From an uncultured Collinsella sp. (GTDB taxonomy: Bacteria > Actinomycetota > Coriobacteriia > Coriobacteriales > Coriobacteriaceae), in NCBI GenBank assembly GCA_900762355.1, contig CAAFGE010000041.1, forward strand, positions 1-64,000: a stretch of DNA of 64,000 nucleotides, in the 5' to 3' direction. Within the stretch, counting starts at the first letter, position 1; every line of letters begins with the position of its first letter. The translations under genes and the position numbers were made by a program. A model generated the notes under the pieces. That model did not search any database, had not been told where the DNA came from, and worked only from the letters and a program-made list of their open reading frames with translations. Positions 26,321 through 34,342 of this stretch are shown here, in pieces.

Positions 26321-27453
26321 CACCGCTCCTTAAACGAAAGTTTGATAGTTACCTTGGAAAACGCGACGGTCACGCCGCCGTGAGCGAACTTCGGGAAGAT
26401 AAGTTTGCCCCCGTCCGCGAGCGCCGCGCGCTCGCACACGTTGTCGACCCCCACCGTCGCGCGCACGAAATCAGATGGCGAAACGCTGCCTTCGACCTGT
26501 GACAACTCCACTGCCGAATACGTCGCAAGCGGAATATTGCGCGCGCGGCAGAAGGCGAGCAGACCCTCCTCGTGCGCCTTCACGTCGATCGTCGCCGCCT
26601 CGCGCACGGCCGAAGGCGAGATGCCCGCCTGCCCGCACGCGAGAAGAAACGCCTCCCCAATCGCTTCGGCGCACGCACCGCGACGGCACCCTATGCCCGC
26701 AACGATGCAGGGCACGACAAGGCGAAGCGGCTCAGGCGCAGGCGCCTGCGCCCTCACGCCCGCCGGCTTCCCCGTCTCACCGGCGGGCACGACCACGCCC
26801 GTTGTCTCCGCCGAGCGAACGGACGCACCTGCATTCGCGCCAGCAAACGGCGACACGACGATATCGGCCCGAGCGCGGTCGGACGCAATGTCAACCCCCT
26901 CAGGCGGCTGTCCCGAAATCGGCATGTCGGAATAGAGCGCCACGCGCCCGCCCGAAAGCAGCCGCGCCGACACTCGCTTGATGGCCTCGGGATTCGAAAC
27001 GGCGAGCCCCGCACGGCGCGCCCACGTATCCACCGCCCACACGCCGCGGACGTCGGTCGCCGTGGTGATGACGGGGATGGCCCCTGCCGCGCGTGCCACA
27101 GTTTGCGCAAGCTCGTTCGCACCGCCCAAATGCCCCGACAAAAGCGGGACGGCAAAGCGCCCCGCCTCGTCGATCGCCACAACCGCGGGATCATTTGCCT
27201 TCGAGGCGACATGCGGCGCGATCGCCCGCACGGCGATGCCCGCCGCGCCCACAAACAGAAGCGCGTCCGACGCTTCCCACGCGAGCGCCGTCCATGCGCG
27301 CAGGTCGGCCTTCCCCACGCCGAACCCGCGCGAAACGGAAACGTCCCAGCCAGGGTCATCTTCACCTGTCTGCGCGCAATCGGAAAGCGCGCGTGCGGTG
27401 CGCTCCGCCAACGCATACCCCCTCTCGGTGAACGCTATGCAGGAAACCCTCAT
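26320..27453 (-). CDS. cbiG: Cobalt-precorrin-5A hydrolase
   Basis: Opens the delta-lactone ring of cobalt-precorrin-5A, releasing acetaldehyde; this step is specific to the anaerobic route. The central domain has FVGAAGIAVRAIAPHV and VPLLSGHLGGANELA; the C-terminal domain has VAGIGCRRGA and the ending typical of CbiG. 377 residues. It begins at 27453, one nucleotide after the cbiL remnant ends, so the operon is tightly packed here. Confidence 0.93.
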   Translation of the reverse strand: MRVSCIAFTERGYALAERTARALSDCAQTGEDDPGWDVSVSRGFGVGKADLRAWTALAWEASDALLFVGAAGIAVRAIAPHVASKANDPAVVAIDEAGRFAVPLLSGHLGGANELAQTVARAAGAIPVITTATDVRGVWAVDTWARRAGLAVSNPEAIKRVSARLLSGGRVALYSDMPISGQPPEGVDIASDRARADIVVSPFAGANAGASVRSAETTGVVVPAGETGKPAGVRAQAPAPEPLRLVVPCIVAGIGCRRGACAEAIGEAFLLACGQAGISPSAVREAATIDVKAHEEGLLAFCRARNIPLATYSAVELSQVEGSVSPSDFVRATVGVDNVCERAALADGGKLIFPKFAHGGVTVAFSKVTIKLSFKER

Positions 27454-27687
27454 CTAGCGCACCACCATCGTCGAGAAGTAGCTGCCCCGATCGGGCACAT
27501 CGTCGAGCGAGCGGTACACGCGCTCGCCCGGAAGCCCACAGTCCTCTACGAGCTCGACACCGTCGAAGGCGCCCTCCTCGCGAAGGATGCGCTTCGTGTC
27601 CGCAAACGAGCGGCGCGCCTTCATGACCACCTTCGTCCCCGGCCAGCCGATTGCGCGGCCCACCCCGTACAGCACGCCTTTACTCAT
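27454..27687 (-). pseudogene. cbiL: Internally deleted cobalt-precorrin-2 C20-methyltransferase (cbiL remnant)
   Basis: The 77 residues begin MSKGVLYGVG, like the CbiL N-terminus (KLYGVGVGPGDPE), and then jump straight to what looks like the CbiL C-terminus: VVMKARRSFADTKRIL, GLPGERVYRSLDDV and YFSTMVV. About 150 residues are missing, including the SAM-binding and active-site core, yet the frame is kept. The ATG overlaps cbiD by 8 nt and the stop is 1 nt from cbiG, so coupling is preserved. It cannot be an active methyltransferase as read. An assembly collapse is a possible alternative. Confidence 0.82.
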
Positions 27688-28864
27688 ACGTCGCCCCCAA
27701 TTCCCCGATAACTGCATCGGCGCCCGACGTGCGGAAAAGCTCGCGGCGCTCGGCGTCGAACACGACCGCGGCGATGTCGCATCCGCCCGCCGCGCGGCGG
27801 CGCAACCTGTCCTCGATTGCCACAGCGAGCGAGGCGCGCGCAGCGTCCCCCACGCCGGCGGCCTCGATTACCTCGAGCGCCGCCGTGGTCGTGACCGACG
27901 ACATGATCTCGCGCACGGTCTTCGCGCCCGCGCCGGCCAAGGCCGCGTGGGCGGCCAGAATCTCCGCGCGGCAGTCGGCGGTACGCGAATGGGTGTCCAT
28001 GATGCCACCCGCGACCTTCACCAGCTTGCCGATGTGTCCCACAAGAAGGACATTGGTGAATCCCTCGCGAACGCAGCAATCAATCGCATCGCCCACAAAG
28101 TTGGAGATGAAGACCACCGGCGCACCGTTTAGGTGGAAATGCCCCGAGATGAACTGCGCGCCGTAGTTGCCGGGCGTGAGCACGACTCCGCGCCGCCCCA
28201 TAGCCGCATGCTGCCGGATCTCGAGCTCGATACTGTCGCGCAAGGCAGCGAGGCTGCGCGGCTCGACGATGCCCGTCGTGCCCAGGATGGAGATGCCGCC
28301 CTCTATCCCCAAGTGCGGGTTGAAGGTCTTTTCTGCAAGGGCAACACCCTCGGGTACCGAAATCGTCACAGCAATGTTTCCAGAAAAGCCGTGCGCGGCG
28401 CACACCTCACGCACCGCCGAAGTAATCATCGCGCGCGGCGTCGCGTTGATGGCGGCCGCCCCCACCGGCTGCTCGAGCCCGGGCAACGTCACGCGCCCCA
28501 CGCCCACGCCGCCATCGACGGAAACTTCCGATTCGTGCGCGGGCACGTCCTTGCTGCCCGCAGCACCCGTGCCCGACCCCGCATGTTCCACGCGCGCGTA
28601 CACGAGCACGCCGTCGGTCACATCGGCATCGTCGCCTGCGTCCTTTCGCACGGCGCACTGGGCGCACCCCTCGCCGATGCATGCGTCGACCACATCCGTC
28701 TCGACGGGCAGCCCGCCGGGGGTGACGATCGACACGCGGCCGACGGGCTTTCGTGACAAGAGCATCTCGCAGGCCGCCTTCGCCGCGAGCGCGGCGCAGC
28801 TCCCCGTGGTGTAGCCGCAGCGCAGGCGGGTCGTCCCTGTATATATGTAGTGCTCGAAGGCCAC
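27680..28864 (-). CDS. cbiD: Cobalt-precorrin-5B C1-methyltransferase
   Basis: Methylates C1 in the anaerobic pathway. LRCGYTTGSCAALAAKAA (about residue 12), VTPGGLPVE and the later GGISILGTTGIV stretch are characteristic. 394 residues. The GTG at 28864 comes one nucleotide after the cbiF stop; upstream in-frame sequence overlaps cbiF and is not homologous. It overlaps the cbiL remnant by 8 nt. Confidence 0.92.
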   Translation of the reverse strand: MAFEHYIYTGTTRLRCGYTTGSCAALAAKAACEMLLSRKPVGRVSIVTPGGLPVETDVVDACIGEGCAQCAVRKDAGDDADVTDGVLVYARVEHAGSGTGAAGSKDVPAHESEVSVDGGVGVGRVTLPGLEQPVGAAAINATPRAMITSAVREVCAAHGFSGNIAVTISVPEGVALAEKTFNPHLGIEGGISILGTTGIVEPRSLAALRDSIELEIRQHAAMGRRGVVLTPGNYGAQFISGHFHLNGAPVVFISNFVGDAIDCCVREGFTNVLLVGHIGKLVKVAGGIMDTHSRTADCRAEILAAHAALAGAGAKTVREIMSSVTTTAALEVIEAAGVGDAARASLAVAIEDRLRRRAAGGCDIAAVVFDAERRELFRTSGADAVIGELGATYE

Positions 28865-28865
28865 G

Positions 28866-29657
28866 CTAGCTACTCGCCTTCCGATACCCCGTGGCAAACG
28901 AAGGGTCGTAAAGCTTGCTGCGCTCGTACGACTCCGCTTGCGCGCCGTCGTGCGCAAGCCCGCCGCGAGCTCCGAGCACGCGGCCCACCACCACGAGCGC
29001 CGTGCGGTCGATGCCCTCTCGCGCGCCCGCATCGGCGAGCGTGCCCACTGTGCAGCGCACCACGCGCTCCTCAGGCCAGGTCGCCTTGTACACGAGCGCC
29101 GCCGGCTCGTCGGAGCTGCGACCCGCGGCCAAAAGCTCGGCGGAAAGCTCGGCGAGCATACCCGAGCTCAGGAAGATGACCATAGTCGAGCCGCTTTCCG
29201 CCATGGTGCGCATGCCCTCGCCCGCGGGCATGGGGGTACGTCCGGAAAGCCGCGTGATCACGACCGACTGGCTGATTCCCGGCAGCGTGTATTCCTGGCG
29301 AAGCGCCGCCGCGGCACCGCAAAAGCTCGACACGCCGGGCACCACCTCGTAGTCCACGCCGCGCGCGTCGAGCGCGTCCATCTGCTCCTGGATGGCGCCG
29401 TACAGGCACGGGTCGCCCGTGTGCAGGCGCACCACTTCCTCGCCCCGCGCATCTGCCGCGCACATCACGTCGAGCACTTCCTCCAAGGTCATGTGCGCGC
29501 TGTCGTAGACGATGCAGGATTCCTTGCACTCGGCGAGCAGCTCGGGGTTCACAAGGCTTCCCGCCCAAACGACCACGTCGGCCGCGCGCAGAAGGCGCGC
29601 CCCGCGCAGCGTGATAAGGTCGGCGGCGCCCGAGCCTGCGCCAACGATATGAATCAT
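28866..29657 (-). CDS. cbiF: Cobalt-precorrin-4 C11-methyltransferase
   Basis: First gene of the minus-strand operon. MIHIVGAGSGAADLITLRG, VRLHTGDPCLYGAIQEQ (about 80) and VPGVSSFCGAAAAL are standard tetrapyrrole methylase features. 263 residues. The ATG at 29657 follows GAAGG. About 130 nt separate it from the divergent plus-strand promoter; I could not place a convincing minus-strand promoter or riboswitch. Confidence 0.93.
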   Translation of the reverse strand: MIHIVGAGSGAADLITLRGARLLRAADVVVWAGSLVNPELLAECKESCIVYDSAHMTLEEVLDVMCAADARGEEVVRLHTGDPCLYGAIQEQMDALDARGVDYEVVPGVSSFCGAAAALRQEYTLPGISQSVVITRLSGRTPMPAGEGMRTMAESGSTMVIFLSSGMLAELSAELLAAGRSSDEPAALVYKATWPEERVVRCTVGTLADAGAREGIDRTALVVVGRVLGARGGLAHDGAQAESYERSKLYDPSFATGYRKASS

Positions 29658-29789
29658 CCGAACCTTCCCTTCCCATTTCTCATCGCAACCGTTTACGCCG
29701 CCATTCGCGCAGCGGGCAAAACACGGCGCCTGCGGCAGCAATGGGCGCAAATACGCAGGCAGGAGGCGCAATGCCGCCCGCCCTGGGCT

Positions 29790-29818
29790 TTGACACGTTC
29801 ACAAGTGCCCACTATCAT
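29790..29818 (+). promoter_or_regulatory. Sigma70-type promoter for the cobalamin chelatase/transport operon
   Basis: TTGACA at 29790-29795, a 17-nt spacer, then TATCAT at 29813-29818. Transcription should begin near 29825, upstream of the cobalamin riboswitch core. It lies in the 459-nt divergent gap between cbiF and cbiK. Confidence 0.75.
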
Positions 29819-29884
29819 AGTAAAAGTTTCGGCAACGAGCATATGACAATCGGATAAAAGGAAATGACCGGCGCGGCGCCCGCA

Positions 29885-30000
29885 CAGCCCGCGCTGGCTT
29901 GCGGAGGGAACCAGGTGGGAATCCTGGGCAAGGGACATTACTGTATAGGACGCGCGGGCGAACCGCCTCGCGCCCCAAGCCAGACTGCTTCGCCTTTTCC
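29885..30000 (+). ncRNA. Cobalamin riboswitch
   Basis: The B12-box core is clear: AGGGAACCAGGTGGGAATCC at 29905-29924, then ATTACTGTA at 29937-29945. An 8-bp stem closes the core, CTGGCTTG (29894-29901) with CAAGCCAG (29976-29983). A CACGGC/GCCGTG hairpin (30002-30016) follows. It should sense adenosylcobalamin and repress the plus-strand operon when the cofactor is plentiful. Confidence 0.9.
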
Positions 30001-30033
30001 TCACGGCATCGCCGTGGCGTTAGCTCCTTGTGA

Positions 30034-30056
30034 ACCCCGAGGGGTGCGCTTTTCTT
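30034..30056 (+). terminator. Candidate riboswitch terminator
   Basis: ACCCCGAGGGGT forms a short stem and is followed by GCGCTTTTCTTT, 60 nt before cbiK. It could be the expression platform of the cobalamin riboswitch. The stem is short (4-5 bp), so translational control is also possible. Confidence 0.45.
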
Positions 30057-30116
30057 TCGCTTGTGCCGACAAGCAACTGTCGCCGGGGGACCGGCAAACC
30101 GAGGAAAGGAAAAACC

Positions 30117-31043
30117 ATGTCCGACCAGATGTCACGCCGCGGCTTCATGAGCGCCGCAGCAACCGGAGCCGTCGCGCTCGCCGGAGTCGCGCTCGCGGGC
30201 TGCTCCAACACCTCCGCAAGTTCCGAGAAATCGAGTGAAAAGGAGAAGGCCGTGAAGCCGGTCATCCTCGTCACGAGCTTCGGCACGAGCTACAACGACT
30301 CGCGCCACATCACCATCGGCGCCATCGAAGACGCTATCCGCGAGAAGTACTGGCAGGACTACGACATCCGCCGCGCCTTCACCGCGCAGATCATCATCGA
30401 CAAGCTGAAGAAGCGCGACGGCATCACGATCGACAACATGACCGAGGCGCTCGACCGCTGCGTAGAAGACGGCGTGAAGGAAATCGTCGTGCAGCCGACG
30501 CATCTCATGGGTGGCCTGGAATACACCGACGTGAAAGACGAGCTCGACAAGTACGCCGACAAGTTCGACAAAATCTCGCTCGGCGACCCGCTGCTCACCT
30601 CCGACGACGACTACAAGAAGGTGGCCGCAGCCATTAAGGAGAACATGGCGTCCTTCGACGACGGCAAGACGGCGCTGTGCCTCATGGGCCACGGCACCGA
30701 AGCCGATTCCAACGCCGACTATGCCAAGATGCAGGAAGTGTTTAAGAACGAGGGCTTGACGCAGTTCTTCGTCGGCACCGTCGAGGCTGAACCGACCTGC
30801 GAGGATGTTATCGCCGCCGCGAGCGCCGCAGGCTACAAGAAGGCCGTGCTCGCGCCGTTCATGGTGGTCGCGGGCGACCACGCGAACAACGACATGGCAG
30901 ACGAGACCGACCCCGACAGCTGGGCTGCGAAGTTCGTGGCCGCCGGCTTCGAAGTGACGTGCCTGCTCCAGGGTCTGGGACAGAACGTCGCGGTCGACGA
31001 CATCTACGTCTCGCACGTGGACGACGCCATCGCCAAGCTGTAA
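30117..31043 (+). CDS. cbiK: Sirohydrochlorin cobaltochelatase, Tat-type lipoprotein
   Basis: ATP-independent chelatase that inserts cobalt into sirohydrochlorin. The export signal is striking: MSRRGFM (twin arginine, residues 5-10), a hydrophobic stretch, and lipobox LAGC (about 28). The mature part has ILVTSFGTSYNDSR, the metal-site segments PTHLMGG and LMGHGTEADSN, and VAGDHANNDM. 308 residues. The ATG at 30117 follows GAAAGGA. An extracytoplasmic CbiK is known in Desulfovibrio (CbiKp); most are cytosolic. First gene after the riboswitch. Confidence 0.88.
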   Translation: MSDQMSRRGFMSAAATGAVALAGVALAGCSNTSASSEKSSEKEKAVKPVILVTSFGTSYNDSRHITIGAIEDAIREKYWQDYDIRRAFTAQIIIDKLKKRDGITIDNMTEALDRCVEDGVKEIVVQPTHLMGGLEYTDVKDELDKYADKFDKISLGDPLLTSDDDYKKVAAAIKENMASFDDGKTALCLMGHGTEADSNADYAKMQEVFKNEGLTQFFVGTVEAEPTCEDVIAAASAAGYKKAVLAPFMVVAGDHANNDMADETDPDSWAAKFVAAGFEVTCLLQGLGQNVAVDDIYVSHVDDAIAKL

Positions 31044-31187
31044 ACTCGCCGCGCACGGGGGCGCCGGTCGCGTCCCCGTGCAACGGGCATGCGCCTTCCC
31101 CGACTGACGGCGCATGCCCGTTGCATTCGCATCCCGCCCGCCCACCGCACGGCGCGGGCGGTCGAAGCGATTGAAAGGAACCCCTCC

Positions 31188-31721
31188 ATGTTGAAGAAAA
31201 CCCTCGCCTTCGCCCTGTCGGCGGCGCTTTTCGCGTTCTCGCTCGCCGGCTGCGGCGGAAATTCAATCGACAGCGCAAAGGCAAGCGATGCCGATTCCCA
31301 GGAAAAGACCGAACAGGCGGCCGATGCGCCCGAGGGCGCAAGCGCTGCCCCCATCACCGCCGACAAGGTGGCCGACGGCACCTATCCGATCACCGTAGAT
31401 TCCAGCTCGAACATGTTCAGGATTGTGGACGCCCAGCTCATCGTGGAAAACGGCTCCATGCACTGCGTGATGACACTTTCCGGCACGGGCTACGGCAAGC
31501 TCTTCATGGGCACGGGCGACGAGGCTGCCGCCGCAAGCGAGGCCGACTTCATCCCCTATGTGGAAAACGCGGAAGGCAAGTACACCTACGACGTGCCCGT
31601 TGATGCGCTCGACGAGGACACCGCCTGCGCCGCGTGGAGCATTAAAAGGGAGCGGTGGTACGACCGCACGCTCGTATTCGAATCCGCCGGCGTCGATCTG
31701 CGCGCCGACGCACTGAAGTAA
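31188..31721 (+). CDS. Lipoprotein with a beta-rich domain, corrinoid/metal uptake associated
   Basis: A signal peptide with lipobox SLAGC (about residue 22) is followed by a low-complexity linker (30-60) and a single domain (about 62-177). That domain has YPITVDSSSNMFR, TLSGTGYGKLFMGT and WYDRTLVFES. I recall this type beside iron and corrinoid ABC transporters in Coriobacteria and Clostridia, but cannot name it. A divergent copy of the domain begins the next protein. 177 residues; the start is an ATG with GAAAGGA upstream. The 144-nt gap before it holds a GC-rich repeat but no gene. Confidence 0.75.
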   Translation: MLKKTLAFALSAALFAFSLAGCGGNSIDSAKASDADSQEKTEQAADAPEGASAAPITADKVADGTYPITVDSSSNMFRIVDAQLIVENGSMHCVMTLSGTGYGKLFMGTGDEAAAASEADFIPYVENAEGKYTYDVPVDALDEDTACAAWSIKRERWYDRTLVFESAGVDLRADALK

Positions 31722-31725
31722 CGCC

Positions 31726-33297
31726 ATGCGGTCGATTCTTCCAAAGGGGGAAAACAGGAAGCGCCGCAGCATCGCGGCGCGCGCGATCGCCTGCGTTCTC
31801 GGCGCCCTGCTCGCGCTTCCCTTCGCGGGGTGCAGTGCGAGCTCGAACGCGACCGGTGCCACGGCGGGCTCTCAGGAATACACTGTGAGCGTCTCGCTTT
31901 CCGGCGGGTCAGGGCGCGCAAGCATCGCCTCACCCACCCCAATTGTGAAGGATGGCGACACCTACACCGCGACCATCACCTGGTCGAGTTCGAACTACGA
32001 CAAGATGACCGTCGACGGCGTGGACTACGCGCCCGTAAACGACGGCGGCAACTCCACGTTCGAGATACCCGTCACGCTCGACGAGGACATCGCCGTGTCG
32101 GCCGAGACCGTCGCCATGTCGACGCCGCATACCATCGACTACACGCTCTACTTCGACTCATCCACCATGAAGGAGAAATCGAGCGACGATGCAAGCGGCG
32201 GCTCCCCCGCGGGAACGGCTTCAAGCGTCGCGGCCGACTTCCACAACGCCGATTTGGGCTGCGGCTGGGAGCCGACGGGGGCGCTTCAGCTTGAATACGC
32301 CAAGCACTTCACTGTCGACGAGTTCGAAGGCGGCTTGCGGCTTATCTGCGTTTCGAACGGGGAGCGCTTCCTCGTGGTGCCGCAAGATGCGAAGGTACCT
32401 GACGGGTTGAGCTCCGACATCGCGGTCATAAGGCGCCCCGCCGACAAGGTGTACCTCGTGTCGTCGGCGACGATGTGCCTGGTCGACGCGCTCGATGCGA
32501 ACGACAATATCCTCATGTCGGGCACGAAGGCCGACGATTGCTCGGTCGCGGGCTTCAAAAGCGCGCTCGAAAGTGGGGCGATCGCCTACGGCGGCAAGTA
32601 CAACGCGCCCGACTACGAGCGAATATCGGCCTCGGGCTGCACGCTCGCCATCGAGAACACCATGATCAACCACACGCCCGATGTGAAGGAAAAGCTGCAG
32701 AAGCTCGGGCTCGTCGTGCTCACCGAACAGTCGTCGAGCGAGCCCGAAGCACTCGGGCGCGTCGAGTGGATTAAGCTTTTCGGCGTGCTGTTCGACAAGG
32801 AAGACGAGGCCGCGCACCTGTTCAACGAGCAGAAGGCCCGCATCGAGCAAACGTCGGGGCTGGCGTCGTCAGGTAAAACCGTGGCGTATTTCTACATCAA
32901 CTCGAACGGGGCCGCCGTCACGCGGCGGGCGGGCGACTACGTGGCGCAGATGATCGAGCTTGCAGGCGGCAGCTACGCGCTCGATGACGCGCAGACGGCT
33001 TCGACGTCAGGTTCGTCAGTAACGCTCGAAATGGAGCGCTTCTACGCGACGGCGAAGGATGCCGACATCATCGTCTACAACGGCACCATCGACGAATCGG
33101 TTGCCACCTTGAACGACTTCGTAGGCAAAAACGCGCTATTGTCGCAGTTCAAAGCCGTGAAGAACGGCAACGTCTGGGTCACAAGCGCCGACATGTACCA
33201 GCAGATGACTTCTACCGCCGACATTATCGACGAGCTGCACGGGGCGTTCACCGGCGATGACGCGAGCGACTTCCATTATCTGAGGAAGCTTGGCTAG
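31726..33297 (+). CDS. Substrate-binding lipoprotein, BtuF/FepB type, with extra N-terminal domain
   Basis: Likely captures corrinoid (or another metal chelate) for the BtuCD-type transporter that follows. There is a signal with lipobox PFAGC (about 36). Residues about 50-145 resemble the lipoprotein just upstream (TWSSSNYDKM; PVTLDEDIAVSAE). A linker rich in S/D/G follows, then a periplasmic-binding-protein fold (about 170-523; MSGTKADDCSVAGF, FGVLFDKEDEAAHLF, ADIIVYNGTI). 523 residues. It starts 4 nt after the preceding stop. Confidence 0.85.
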   Translation: MRSILPKGENRKRRSIAARAIACVLGALLALPFAGCSASSNATGATAGSQEYTVSVSLSGGSGRASIASPTPIVKDGDTYTATITWSSSNYDKMTVDGVDYAPVNDGGNSTFEIPVTLDEDIAVSAETVAMSTPHTIDYTLYFDSSTMKEKSSDDASGGSPAGTASSVAADFHNADLGCGWEPTGALQLEYAKHFTVDEFEGGLRLICVSNGERFLVVPQDAKVPDGLSSDIAVIRRPADKVYLVSSATMCLVDALDANDNILMSGTKADDCSVAGFKSALESGAIAYGGKYNAPDYERISASGCTLAIENTMINHTPDVKEKLQKLGLVVLTEQSSSEPEALGRVEWIKLFGVLFDKEDEAAHLFNEQKARIEQTSGLASSGKTVAYFYINSNGAAVTRRAGDYVAQMIELAGGSYALDDAQTASTSGSSVTLEMERFYATAKDADIIVYNGTIDESVATLNDFVGKNALLSQFKAVKNGNVWVTSADMYQQMTSTADIIDELHGAFTGDDASDFHYLRKLG

Positions 33298-33301
33298 CGC
33301 C

Positions 33302-34342
33302 ATGAGAAGCCGGCTTTCCATGGCATACGACGAATCGGGGCGCGCCGCGCGGTGTCGCGTCGTGACGGCGCTGCTCGCTGTTGCCCTCATCGTGCTCGTC
33401 GGGGCCAACCTGTGCATCGGGAGTGTGCTCGTGCCCGCAGACCACATCCCCGGCATCCTTTCGGGCGGCGCGGCCAATTCCATGGAAAGCCAGGTCATCT
33501 GGGAGATTCGCCTGCCGCGCGTGCTTTCAGCCGTGCTTCTCGGCGGGGCACTTTCGCTCTCCGGGTTCCTGCTGCAGACGTTTTTCAACAACCCCATCGC
33601 CGACCCGTTCATCTTGGGCGTCTCCTCGGGTGCAAAGTTCGTCGTCGCGCTTACGATGATCGTTCTTCTGGGCGCGAACCAGGCCATGTCCTCGCCGGCC
33701 ATGGTGGCCGCAGCGTTTCTGGGCTCGCTTATCACCATCGGCTTCGTGCTCCTCATCGCACGGCGCATAAGTTCCATGGCTATGCTCATCGTGGCGGGCG
33801 TCATGGTGGGATACATCTGCTCGGCGGCGACGAACTTCCTCATCGCCTTCGCCGACGACCAGTCCATCGTGAACCTGCACAACTGGTCTTTGGGTAGCTT
33901 CTCGGGTTCGAGCTGGGACGACGTCGTGGTCATCGCGGTCGTGGTGATCACCGTGAGCGCATGCGTATTCGCGATATCGAAGCCCCTTTCCGCTTTCCAG
34001 CTGGGAGAAGCCTACGCGAAAAGCGTCGGCGTGAACGTCGCACGATTCCGCGTGGTGCTCATCCTTCTAGCGAGCATGCTCTCCGCCTGCGTGACCGCGT
34101 TCGCTGGTCCGGTGTCGTTCGTAGGCATCGCGGTTCCGCATCTCGTGAAGTCGGCGCTGAAGTCGTCGAAGCCCATCCGCGTGATTCCTGCGTGCTTCTT
34201 GGGAGGCGCTATCTTCTGCGCGGGCTGCGATTTGATCGCGCGCACGCTGTTCTCTCCCGTCGAGCTTTCCATCAGCGCCGTCACCGCCATCTTCGGCGCG
34301 CCGGTGGTTATCGCGCTCATGTTGAAGAAGCGGGTGAGGTAG
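33302..34342 (+). CDS. btuC: ABC transporter permease, BtuC/FecCD family
   Basis: Membrane channel of the corrinoid (or metallophore) importer. Multiple transmembrane helices and family segments: RLPRVLSAVLLGGALSLSG, NPIADPFILGVSSGAKF and GPVSFVGIAVPHLVK. About 346 residues from the ATG at 33302. A TTG at 33290 overlaps the previous gene and is a less likely start. It directly abuts the ATPase gene. Confidence 0.9.
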   Translation: MRSRLSMAYDESGRAARCRVVTALLAVALIVLVGANLCIGSVLVPADHIPGILSGGAANSMESQVIWEIRLPRVLSAVLLGGALSLSGFLLQTFFNNPIADPFILGVSSGAKFVVALTMIVLLGANQAMSSPAMVAAAFLGSLITIGFVLLIARRISSMAMLIVAGVMVGYICSAATNFLIAFADDQSIVNLHNWSLGSFSGSSWDDVVVIAVVVITVSACVFAISKPLSAFQLGEAYAKSVGVNVARFRVVLILLASMLSACVTAFAGPVSFVGIAVPHLVKSALKSSKPIRVIPACFLGGAIFCAGCDLIARTLFSPVELSISAVTAIFGAPVVIALMLKKRVR

